Part shown: piece after piece, positions 1 to 5,063 of the stretch | Layout: each line of letters starts with the position of its first letter | Position numbering within the stretch: position 1 is the first letter of the stretch | Assembly (NCBI GenBank): GCA_050742975.1 | Contig: JBOGDQ010000338.1 | Location: forward strand, 1 to 5,073 | DNA from: JBDTGE01 sp050742975 | Lineage (GTDB): Bacteria; Actinomycetota; Actinomycetes; Mycobacteriales; Jatrophihabitantaceae | DNA length: 5,073 nucleotides | Reading direction: 5' to 3' | Position numbers and translations under genes: made by a program | The notes under the pieces: generated by a model | What the model was told of the DNA's origin: nothing | Seen by the model: only the letters and a program-made list of their open reading frames with translations | Databases searched by the model: none

Positions 1-1280
1 CCTTCGTGGCGCTGTGGGAAGAGATCACCCGCGAGCGGTACGGGATCGAGGACGCCAAGCAGCGCCGATTCCGGTACGGCGTGCAGGTGAACTCGCTCGG
101 GCTGACCGAGGCGCAGCCGGAGAACAACGTCTACCGCATCCTGCTGGAGATGCTGGCCGTGACGGCCTCGCGGGATGCCCGTGCTCGCGCCGTTCAGCTG
201 CCGGCGTGGAACGAGGCGCTCGGGCTGCCCCGCCCGTGGGACCAGCAGTGGTCCTTGCGCATGCAGCAGGTGCTCGCGTTCGAGTCCGATCTGCTGGAGT
301 ACGACGACCTGTTCGAGGGCTCGAAGGTCGTCGAGGCCAAGGTCGAGCAGATCAAGGCCGGCGCGCGCACGGAGATTGAGCACATCCTCGAGCTCGGGGG
401 CGCCGTGGCCGCCGTCGAGTCCGGGTACCTGAAGTCCGCGCTGGTGTCCTCGCACGCGCTGCGCCGGCGCCGGATGGAGTCCGGTGAGGACGTCGTCGTC
501 GGCGTGAACAAGTACACCGAGAGCGAGCCGAACCCGCTGGTCGGCGGTGCGGACGGCGGCATCCTGACGGTCGACCCGGCGGTCGAGCAGTCCGCGAAGT
601 CCGCGATCCGCGAGTGGCGCGCCGCCCGTGACGCGGTAGCGGTCGCCGCCGCGCTGTCCGCCTTGCACGACGCGGCGAAGACCGACGAGAACCTGATGCC
701 GGCCTCGCTCGACTGTGCCCGTGCGGGCGTCACGGTCGGCGAGTGGTCCGGCGCGCTGCGCGAGGTGTTCGGGGAGTACCGGCCGCCGACGGGGATCGCC
801 GGCGCGACCGGGGGCGGTCACGAGGACGGCCTCACCGACGTGCAGCGCAGGGTCCGCGCGCTGGGCGAGCAGCTCGGCCGCCCGCTGAGGTTCCTGGTGG
901 GCAAGCCGGGCCTGGATGGGCACTCCAACGGCGCCGAGCAGATCGCAGTCCGGGCACGGGATGCGGGCTTCGAGGTCGTCTACTCGGGGATCCGGCTGAC
1001 CCCGGCGCAGATCGTCGCCGCCGCGGTGGAGGAGGACGTCGACGTGGTGGGCCTGTCGATCCTGTCCGGCTCGCACCTGTCGGCTGTGCCCGACGTCGTC
1101 CAGGGCCTGCGCGCGGCCGGCCTGGACGACGTGCCGGTGGTGCTCGGCGGGATCATCCCGGAGGCCGACGTCGCGCCGATGAAGGCAGCGGGAGTCGCGC
1201 GTGTGTTCACCCCGAAGGACTTCGCCATCACCGACGTTCTCGGCCAGATCGTGGACGCGATCGAGCAGGCCCGCTCCTGA
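1..1280 (+). CDS. meaA: Ethylmalonyl-CoA mutase (MeaA-type, B12-dependent), 5'-truncated by window edge
   Basis: Adenosylcobalamin-dependent carbon-skeleton mutase, cytosolic. MeaA/Ecm converts (2R)-ethylmalonyl-CoA to (2S)-methylsuccinyl-CoA in the ethylmalonyl-CoA pathway. About 426 residues are present; full-length relatives have roughly 650-680, so the N-terminal part of the substrate barrel lies outside the window. The reading frame is open to the left edge (complete codons start at base 3), so the GTG at 6 is an internal valine, not a start. Numbering from that Val: residues 1-165 are the end of the mutase barrel, with the family blocks RRFRYGVQVNSLGLTEAQPE (21-40) and LPAWNEALGLPRPWDQQW (65-82); 165-280 is a linker; 293-424 is the B12-binding Rossmann domain. 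The latter shows D304-G-H306-S-N-G309 (DxHxxG, His306 being the lower cobalt ligand), S351-I-L353 (SxL) and G381-G382. The intact B12 domain argues against the isobutyryl-CoA mutase large subunit, which lacks one. Methylmalonyl-CoA mutase is the main alternative; the motif wording fits MeaA better. Confidence 0.9.
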   Translation, partial: FVALWEEITRERYGIEDAKQRRFRYGVQVNSLGLTEAQPENNVYRILLEMLAVTASRDARARAVQLPAWNEALGLPRPWDQQWSLRMQQVLAFESDLLEYDDLFEGSKVVEAKVEQIKAGARTEIEHILELGGAVAAVESGYLKSALVSSHALRRRRMESGEDVVVGVNKYTESEPNPLVGGADGGILTVDPAVEQSAKSAIREWRAARDAVAVAAALSALHDAAKTDENLMPASLDCARAGVTVGEWSGALREVFGEYRPPTGIAGATGGGHEDGLTDVQRRVRALGEQLGRPLRFLVGKPGLDGHSNGAEQIAVRARDAGFEVVYSGIRLTPAQIVAAAVEEDVDVVGLSILSGSHLSAVPDVVQGLRAAGLDDVPVVLGGIIPEADVAPMKAAGVARVFTPKDFAITDVLGQIVDAIEQARS

Positions 1281-1338
1281 CCCGATTGTGCAACTCTGAC
1301 CGGCGTCAGACCGCCAGAGGTTGCACAATCGGGTCAGG
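1276..1338. terminator. Bidirectional terminator hairpin between convergent meaA and aldo/keto reductase genes
   Basis: A perfect 19-bp inverted repeat: CCTGACCCGATTGTGCAAC at 1276-1294 and its exact reverse complement at 1320-1338. After a one-base bulge (1319) the stem can continue for 4 bp (TCTG 1295-1298 with CAGA 1315-1318). The outside can extend by a T-G wobble (1275/1339) and a C-G pair (1274/1340). The loop is about 16 nt. It occupies the whole gap between two converging genes and includes both TGA stops (1278-1280 on +, 1336-1334 on -). There is no T-tract on either side, as is common for actinobacterial terminators. The terminator role is inferred from position and stem strength. 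Confidence 0.8.
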
Positions 1339-2164
1339 GGTTGAAGCTGTCCGGGTCGGGGCCGGTGCGCTCGTCGCGGTTCAGATCGCTGATCGCGGCC
1401 ACGTCGTCGACGTCCAGGTCGAAGTCGAACACCTCGAAGTTCTCCCGGATCCGCGCCGGCGTCACCGACTTCGGGATGACCAGGTTCCCGAGCTGCAGGT
1501 GCCAGCGCAGGATCACCTGGGCCGTCGTCTTGCGGTACTTGTCGGCGAGCGAGGTGATCACGCGATCGCGGAGCACACCGCCGCCGGACGCGAGCGGAGA
1601 CCAGGCCTCGGTGGCGATGCCGCGCGTCGCGTCGTACTCGCGCAGGCTCGGCTGGGTCAGGTACGGATGCAGCTCGATCTGGTTCACGGCGGGCACGATC
1701 TCGCTCGCGTCCGCCAGTCGCTGCAGGTGGTTCTGATGGAAGTTGGAGACGCCGATCGCGCGCACCGCGCCGTCGTCGAGCAGCCGCTCGAACGCCTGCC
1801 ACGTCTCGACGTAGCGATCCTGCGCCGGCAGCGGCCAGTGGATCAGGTACAGGTCGAGGTACTCCAGCCCCAGGCTCGTGCGGCTCCGCTCGAAGGCCTT
1901 CAGTGCAGCTTGTGCCCCGTGGTCGCCGTTGTTCAGCTTCGTCGTGATGAACAGGTCCTCGCGGGGCAGGCCGGAGCGGGCGATGGCCTGCCCGACGCCC
2001 CGCTCGTTGCGGTACATGGCCGCCGTGTCGATCGCCCGGTACCCGACCTCGAACGCGGCGGAAACGGCCGCGGTCGTCTGCTCGTCCGGCACCTGCCACA
2101 CGCCGAAACCGAGCTGGGGCATGGCGACGCCGTTGTTCAGCGTGAGGGTCAGCTGATCGCTCAT
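1334..2164 (-). CDS. Aldo/keto reductase (AKR5-like, 2,5-diketo-D-gluconate reductase family)
   Basis: Soluble NADPH-dependent carbonyl reductase of 276 residues, the usual length for prokaryotic single-domain (beta/alpha)8 AKRs. The catalytic tetrad is complete: D46 (in GYRAIDTAAMY), Y51, K76 (LFITTK) and H109 (LIHW). Further family marks are the IGVSNF block (137-142), NQIELHPY (161-168, lining the nicotinamide pocket) and the NADP phosphate-binding segment IPKS (230-233) followed by R238/R240-E-N. The natural substrate cannot be read from sequence: this group includes 2,5-diketo-gluconate, methylglyoxal and general aldehyde reductases. The ATG at 2164 is chosen because MSDQLTLTLNNG opens directly into the first family strand. 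An ATG at 2203 would add 13 unrelated residues and run into nucS. No convincing Shine-Dalgarno lies before 2164 (the nearest GAGG is about 14 nt away), consistent with a leaderless mRNA. It converges on meaA, diverges from nucS and is probably monocistronic. Confidence 0.92.
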   Translation of the reverse strand: MSDQLTLTLNNGVAMPQLGFGVWQVPDEQTTAAVSAAFEVGYRAIDTAAMYRNERGVGQAIARSGLPREDLFITTKLNNGDHGAQAALKAFERSRTSLGLEYLDLYLIHWPLPAQDRYVETWQAFERLLDDGAVRAIGVSNFHQNHLQRLADASEIVPAVNQIELHPYLTQPSLREYDATRGIATEAWSPLASGGGVLRDRVITSLADKYRKTTAQVILRWHLQLGNLVIPKSVTPARIRENFEVFDFDLDVDDVAAISDLNRDERTGPDPDSFNP

Positions 2165-2190
2165 ATCGCAAACGGTAGCCTCGCGGACTG
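2153..2190 (+). promoter_or_regulatory. Candidate leaderless promoter of nucS
   Basis: TAGCCT at 2176-2181 fits the actinobacterial -10 pattern TAnnnT and ends 8 nt before the GTG start at 2190. The transcript would then begin at or within a base or two of the start codon. No Shine-Dalgarno sequence precedes the GTG, which agrees with leaderless translation. The -35 is weak: CTGATC at 2153-2158 with a 17-nt spacer shares only the TGA core. This hexamer shares its TA (2176-2177) with the opposite-strand -10 of the aldo/keto reductase. Confidence 0.45.
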
Positions 2191-2202
2191 TGCGTCTTGT
2201 CA
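2165..2202 (-). promoter_or_regulatory. Candidate leaderless promoter of the aldo/keto reductase
   Basis: Read on the minus strand, a -10-like TACCGT (2177-2172, fits TAnnnT) is followed by 7 nt and then the ATG at 2164. That is the geometry of a leaderless transcript beginning at or next to the start codon. A possible -35 is TGACAA (2202-2197) with a 19-nt spacer, which would place it inside the first codons of nucS. Support is motif and spacing only. Confidence 0.45.
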
Positions 2203-2849
2203 TCGCCCGGTGCAGCGTCGACTATGTCGGCCGGCTCACCGCGCACCTGCCGATGGCGACCCGCCTGCTGCTCGTCAAGGCCGACGGTTCGCTGCTCGTG
2301 CACTCCGACGGTGGCTCGTACAAGCCGCTGAACTGGATGAGTCCGCCGTGCACGCTGCTCGAGAAGGACGGGACCTGGACGGTCACCAACAAGGCCGGCG
2401 AGCAGCTGATCGTCACGATCGAGTCCGTCCTGCACGACTTCTCGCACGAGCTCGGCGTGGACCCCGGCCTGGTCAAGGACGGCGTCGAGGCGCACCTGCA
2501 GAAGCTGCTGGCCGAGCACATCCACACCCTGGGCGACGGGTACCGCCTGGTGCGGCGCGAGTACCCGACACCGATCGGACCGGTGGACATCATGGCCCGC
2601 GACCCGAACGGGGTGGCCGTCGCGGTCGAGATCAAGCGGCGGGGCGAGATCGACGGGGTGGAGCAGCTGACGCGCTACCTGGCCCTGCTCAACCGCGATC
2701 CGCTGCTGGCGCCGGTGCGCGGTGTGTTCGCCGCGCAGGAGATCAAGCCCCAGGCCCGGACGCTCGCCGAGGACCGTGGCATCACCTGCGTGGTGCTCGA
2801 CTACGACACCCTGCGCGGCATCGACGACCCGTCCCAGCGGCTGTTCTGA
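2190..2849 (+). CDS. nucS: Endonuclease NucS/EndoMS (mismatch-specific DNA repair nuclease)
   Basis: Mismatch-specific endonuclease of 219 residues. It is the core of the non-canonical mismatch repair used by most actinobacteria, which lack MutS/MutL. It cuts both strands at mismatches such as G-T and works with the replication sliding clamp. The N-terminal DNA-binding/dimerisation domain (about 1-110) opens with RLVIARCSVDYVGRLTAHLP and contains YKPLNWMSPP (44-53). The C-terminal RecB-like nuclease domain carries HELGVDPGLVKDGVEAHLQ (86-104), the catalytic D133...E147-I-K149 (PD-(D/E)xK type) and GEIDGVEQLTRYL (152-164). The tail ends SQRLF (215-219), the clamp-binding motif position in this family. 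The GTG at 2190 matches the conserved family N terminus. No catalytic residue is missing, so it looks functional. It diverges from the aldo/keto reductase by 25 bp, and the dehydrogenase gene follows 100 bp downstream on the same strand with its own promoter signals. Confidence 0.96.
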   Translation: MRLVIARCSVDYVGRLTAHLPMATRLLLVKADGSLLVHSDGGSYKPLNWMSPPCTLLEKDGTWTVTNKAGEQLIVTIESVLHDFSHELGVDPGLVKDGVEAHLQKLLAEHIHTLGDGYRLVRREYPTPIGPVDIMARDPNGVAVAVEIKRRGEIDGVEQLTRYLALLNRDPLLAPVRGVFAAQEIKPQARTLAEDRGITCVVLDYDTLRGIDDPSQRLF

Positions 2850-2861
2850 GCCGGTGCGCGG

Positions 2862-2890
2862 GCAGGCGTGAAGTGACCCCTCACCTCTGC
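2862..2890 (+). terminator. Imperfect hairpin after nucS, possible terminator
   Basis: GCAGGCGTGA (2862-2871) can pair with TCACCTCTGC (2881-2890) as a 10-bp stem with one G-T wobble (2866/2886) and one C-C mismatch (2867/2885), around a 9-nt loop. It begins 12 nt after the nucS stop. A smaller alternative, GTGA-CCCC-TCAC (2873-2884), sits inside it. There is no T-tract. The right arm touches the candidate -35 of the next gene, so an operator is an alternative reading. Confidence 0.4.
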
Positions 2891-2919
2891 TGACCGGTCC
2901 GCGCGCGGCAGACTAGGGT
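2890..2919 (+). promoter_or_regulatory. Candidate sigma-70-type promoter of the dehydrogenase gene
   Basis: The -35-like CTGACC (2890-2895) and -10-like TAGGGT (2914-2919, fits TAnnnT) are separated by 18 nt. The predicted transcription start near 2926 leaves a leader of about 24 nt containing the ribosome site. This is the clearest promoter arrangement in the window and indicates that the gene is not solely dependent on readthrough from nucS. Confidence 0.55.
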
Positions 2920-2935
2920 TCGGCAACTGCCCAAC

Positions 2936-2941
2936 AGGAGG
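2936..2941 (+). promoter_or_regulatory. Strong ribosome binding site for the dehydrogenase
   Basis: A perfect AGGAGG lies 8 nt before the ATG at 2950 and fixes that start. It contrasts with nucS and the aldo/keto reductase, which have no such site. Confidence 0.85.
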
Positions 2942-2949
2942 ATGCGTTC

Positions 2950-4728
2950 ATGGCACGCGAGTTCCAGCAGATCGGCGTCATCGGCCTCGGCACCATGGGA
3001 GCCGGGATCGCCGAGGTCTTCGCCCGCAACGGTTTGACCGTCATCGGGATCGAGAACGACGACGCGGCCGTCGAGCGCGGCCGCGGGCACCTGGAGAACT
3101 CCACCGGACGTGCCGTCGCGCGTGGCAAGCTCTCGCCCGAGGAGCAGAAGGCGCTGCTCGATCACGTCACCTACAGCACGGATCTGAACGCGCTCGCCGA
3201 TGCCGATCTCGTGGTCGAGGCCGTCCCCGAGCACCTGGAGCTCAAGCGGTCGATCTTCACCCAGCTCGACAAGATCTGTAAGCCCGAGGCGATCCTCGCG
3301 ACGAACACCTCGTCGCTGTCGGTCACCGAGATCGCGGTCGCGACCGGGCGGCCGGACAAGGTCGTCGGCATGCACTTCTTCAACCCGGCGCCGGTGATGA
3401 AGCTGGTCGAGGTGGTGCGCAGCGTGGTCACCGAGCAGGATGTCGTCGACGACGTCGAGGCGTTCGCACAGAGGCTGGGCAAAGTTGATGTCACGATCGG
3501 TGACCGGGCCGGGTTCATCGCCAATGCGCTGCTGTTCGGCTACCTAAACCATGCTGCGTCGATGTACGAGTCGCGCTACGCCAGCCGCGAGGACATCGAC
3601 GCCGCGATGAAGCTCGGCTGCGGCCTGCCGATGGGCCCGCTTGCCCTGCTGGACCTGATCGGCCTGGACACCGCGTACGAGATCCTGGACACGATGTACA
3701 AGCAGGGCCGCGACCGCCTGCACGCGCCCACCCCGGTCTTCAAGCAGATGATCACCGCCGGCCTGCTCGGGCGCAAGAGTGGACGTGGCTTCTACAGCTA
3801 CGACGCCGAGGGTTCGCCGAACGTGGTGACCGACGCGCTGACGCCTCTCGCGGACGCCGCGGTTGCGGGCGCGCGCGAGGTGTCGCGGGTCGGCGTGGTC
3901 GGCTCGGGCACCATGGCCACCGGCATCATCGAGGTGTTCGCGAAGGCCGGCTACGAGGTGATCTTCGTGGCACGCAGTACCGAGAAGCTGGCCAAGGTGA
4001 GCGATTCGATCACCCGCTCGCTGGAGAAGGCGGTGCAGCGGGGCAAGCTGGACGAGGCCGACCGCGACGCCGCGCTGGCCCGCATCACCGGCACGATCCG
4101 ACTCGACGACCTGGCGTCGGTGCAGCTGGTGGTGGAGGCGGTGGTCGAGGACCTGACCGTCAAGCAGGTGCTGTTCTCGAACCTGGACGACATCTGCGCC
4201 CCGGGCACGGTGCTGGCCACCACGACGTCCAGCCTGCCGGTCATCCAGTGCGCGGCGGCCACGTCGCGACCGTCCGACGTCATCGGCCTGCACTTCTTCA
4301 ACCCGGCCGCGGTCATGAAGCTGGTCGAGGTCGTGTCGACGGTCTCGACCGCGGCCGACGTCGAGGCGACAGCGCTGGACGTGACGCAGCGAATCGGCAA
4401 GCATGCCGTGCGCTGTGGCGACCGGTCCGGCTTCATCGTGAACGCGCTGCTGTTCCCGTACCTGAACGACGCGATCAAGATGCTCGAGGCGCACTACGCC
4501 AGCGCCGACGACATCGACTCGGCGATGAAGGTCGGCTGCGGCTACCCGATGGGCCCGTTCGAGCTGCTGGACGTCGTCGGCAACGACGTGTCCCTCGCCA
4601 TCGAGCGTGAGCTGTACCTCGAGTTCCGCGAGCCGGGGTTCGCGCCCGCGCCGCTGCTCGAGCAGCTGGTCACCGCCGGCCGGCTGGGCCGCAAGACCGG
4701 CAAGGGCTTCCGCGACTATTCGGTCTGA
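2950..4728 (+). CDS. Tandem-duplicated 3-hydroxyacyl-CoA (3-hydroxybutyryl-CoA) dehydrogenase
   Basis: Oxidises (S)-3-hydroxyacyl-CoA to 3-ketoacyl-CoA, or the reverse; with this neighbourhood most likely 3-hydroxybutyryl-CoA/acetoacetyl-CoA, feeding crotonyl-CoA towards the ethylmalonyl-CoA pathway. The 592 residues are two complete dehydrogenases end to end (single-domain Hbd is about 280-290), joined by a linker at about 285-313. By hand alignment the halves match with a constant 306-residue offset and no gap. Half 1: NAD fold with G12-L-G14-T-M-G17 and E35 at the end of strand 2; catalytic S121, H142, E154, N192. Half 2: G318-S-G320-T-M-A323 and A341-R342-S343 instead of the acid; catalytic S427, H448, E460, N498. 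Both C-terminal domains keep the MK-G-PMGP-LLD signature. Both halves therefore look active but may differ in cofactor. Unlike FadB/FadJ there is no enoyl-CoA hydratase domain. From memory, similar ~590-residue double proteins occur in Streptomyces, so the architecture is probably conserved rather than new. Confidence 0.93.
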   Translation: MAREFQQIGVIGLGTMGAGIAEVFARNGLTVIGIENDDAAVERGRGHLENSTGRAVARGKLSPEEQKALLDHVTYSTDLNALADADLVVEAVPEHLELKRSIFTQLDKICKPEAILATNTSSLSVTEIAVATGRPDKVVGMHFFNPAPVMKLVEVVRSVVTEQDVVDDVEAFAQRLGKVDVTIGDRAGFIANALLFGYLNHAASMYESRYASREDIDAAMKLGCGLPMGPLALLDLIGLDTAYEILDTMYKQGRDRLHAPTPVFKQMITAGLLGRKSGRGFYSYDAEGSPNVVTDALTPLADAAVAGAREVSRVGVVGSGTMATGIIEVFAKAGYEVIFVARSTEKLAKVSDSITRSLEKAVQRGKLDEADRDAALARITGTIRLDDLASVQLVVEAVVEDLTVKQVLFSNLDDICAPGTVLATTTSSLPVIQCAAATSRPSDVIGLHFFNPAAVMKLVEVVSTVSTAADVEATALDVTQRIGKHAVRCGDRSGFIVNALLFPYLNDAIKMLEAHYASADDIDSAMKVGCGYPMGPFELLDVVGNDVSLAIERELYLEFREPGFAPAPLLEQLVTAGRLGRKTGKGFRDYSV

Positions 4729-4737
4729 TCGGCCGCA

Positions 4738-4766
4738 GCCCCAGCGCTAGGAACAAGCCGCTGGGC
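4738..4766 (+). terminator. Probable terminator hairpin after the dehydrogenase
   Basis: CCCAGCG (4740-4746) pairs perfectly with CGCTGGG (4759-4765). With one bulged C, G4738 can also pair with C4766. The loop is about 12 nt and can close by two further pairs. It begins about 10 nt after the TGA (4726-4728). No T-tract follows. Confidence 0.6.
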
Positions 4767-4776
4767 ACAAGCCGCT
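4753..4776 (+). repeat. Short tandem repeat ACAAGCCGCT, two copies with a 14-nt period
   Basis: The ten bases ACAAGCCGCT (4753-4762) recur at 4767-4776, separated by GGGC. The first copy forms part of the right side of the terminator hairpin. Two copies this short may be slippage or chance, and no function is assigned. Confidence 0.5.
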
Positions 4777-4972
4777 AGTGTCCTGGGCCAGGAATTCGTT
4801 GAATAGGTTGCCGACCAGCTTCGCGCAGATCCGTGCGTTCCGGCCGTTCTACGTTGCCCAGCGGCGCAGCCTGACGGTAGCGGTCGCCATTCGGCCACGT
4901 CCCTCAGGCCGGGCCGCGGTTGTCAGCTGATTGGATCTGCCAGGTCCGCCTACGCGCGAGAACTCACCGAGA

Positions 4973-5001
4973 CTGACAGTGGCGCCGGTGCAACCTGTAA
5001 C
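4973..5001 (+). promoter_or_regulatory. Candidate promoter for a gene beyond the right edge
   Basis: The -35-like CTGACA (4973-4978) and -10-like TGTAAC (4996-5001) are separated by 17 nt. A start near 5008 would give a leader of roughly 35-50 nt to the possible GTG (5044) or ATG (5056). The hexamers are imperfect, and support comes mainly from position. Confidence 0.3.
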
Positions 5002-5043
5002 GCGGGCGCGGTACAGCTACGAGGTGCCACTGACCCGCGGGAG

Positions 5044-5063
5044 GTGGGCATCCGGATGCCCAC
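5044..5063. repeat. 20-bp perfect palindrome at the right edge
   Basis: GTGGGCATCCGGATGCCCAC reads identically on both strands with no spacer. It lies immediately after GGGAGG (5039-5044, sharing one base) and contains both possible start codons of the next gene, GTG 5044 and ATG 5056. It could be an operator for a dimeric regulator. As RNA it could fold so that the start is hidden. The perfect symmetry is directly visible; the role is inference. Confidence 0.7.

Larger units (their letters stand above)
4729..5043. other. Non-coding tail downstream of the dehydrogenase
   Basis: Apart from the hairpin, repeats and promoter signals listed separately, no gene is supported here. A plus-strand frame is open from about 4805 to the window end, but it lacks the G/C third-position bias of the real genes, has no convincing start before 5044 and gives no recognisable protein. 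A 60-codon minus-strand frame (4716-4898) is arginine/serine-rich and unrecognised. A 13-nt near-palindrome, TCCTGGGCCAGGA (4781-4793, only the centre base unpaired), is followed by GAATTCGTTGAATAG, less G+C-rich than its surroundings. No tRNA or other RNA gene is evident. Confidence 0.6.

Noticed and set aside
6..8. GTG at position 6 as the start codon of the first gene
   Set aside because: The frame is open to the window edge and the following residues belong to the middle of the mutase barrel, so the gene clearly begins outside the window.
2165..2203. A 13-residue N-terminal extension of the aldo/keto reductase from an ATG at 2203
   Set aside because: MTRRTVREATVCD does not belong to the family fold, would overlap the first codons of nucS, and the internal ATG at 2164 matches the normal family start.
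743..2893. A 716-codon plus-strand open frame spanning meaA, the aldo/keto reductase and nucS
   Set aside because: It is arginine/glycine/alanine-rich, runs antisense to the reductase and out of frame with meaA and nucS, and resembles no family. Long spurious frames are expected in such G+C-rich DNA.
3544..4494. A 316-codon minus-strand frame opposite the dehydrogenase
   Set aside because: It lies wholly antisense to a well-supported gene, is histidine/arginine-rich and has no recognisable domain, so it is a shadow of the strong codon bias.
4716..4898. A 60-codon minus-strand frame in the tail
   Set aside because: It overlaps the end of the dehydrogenase and its terminator, has no ribosome site I can see and gives an unrecognised Arg/Ser-rich product.
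4977..5032. CAGTGGC (4977-4983) pairing with GCCACTG (5026-5032) as a hairpin or attachment-site arm
   Set aside because: Only 7 bp with a loop over 40 nt; such pairs are common by chance and nothing else suggests an integration site.
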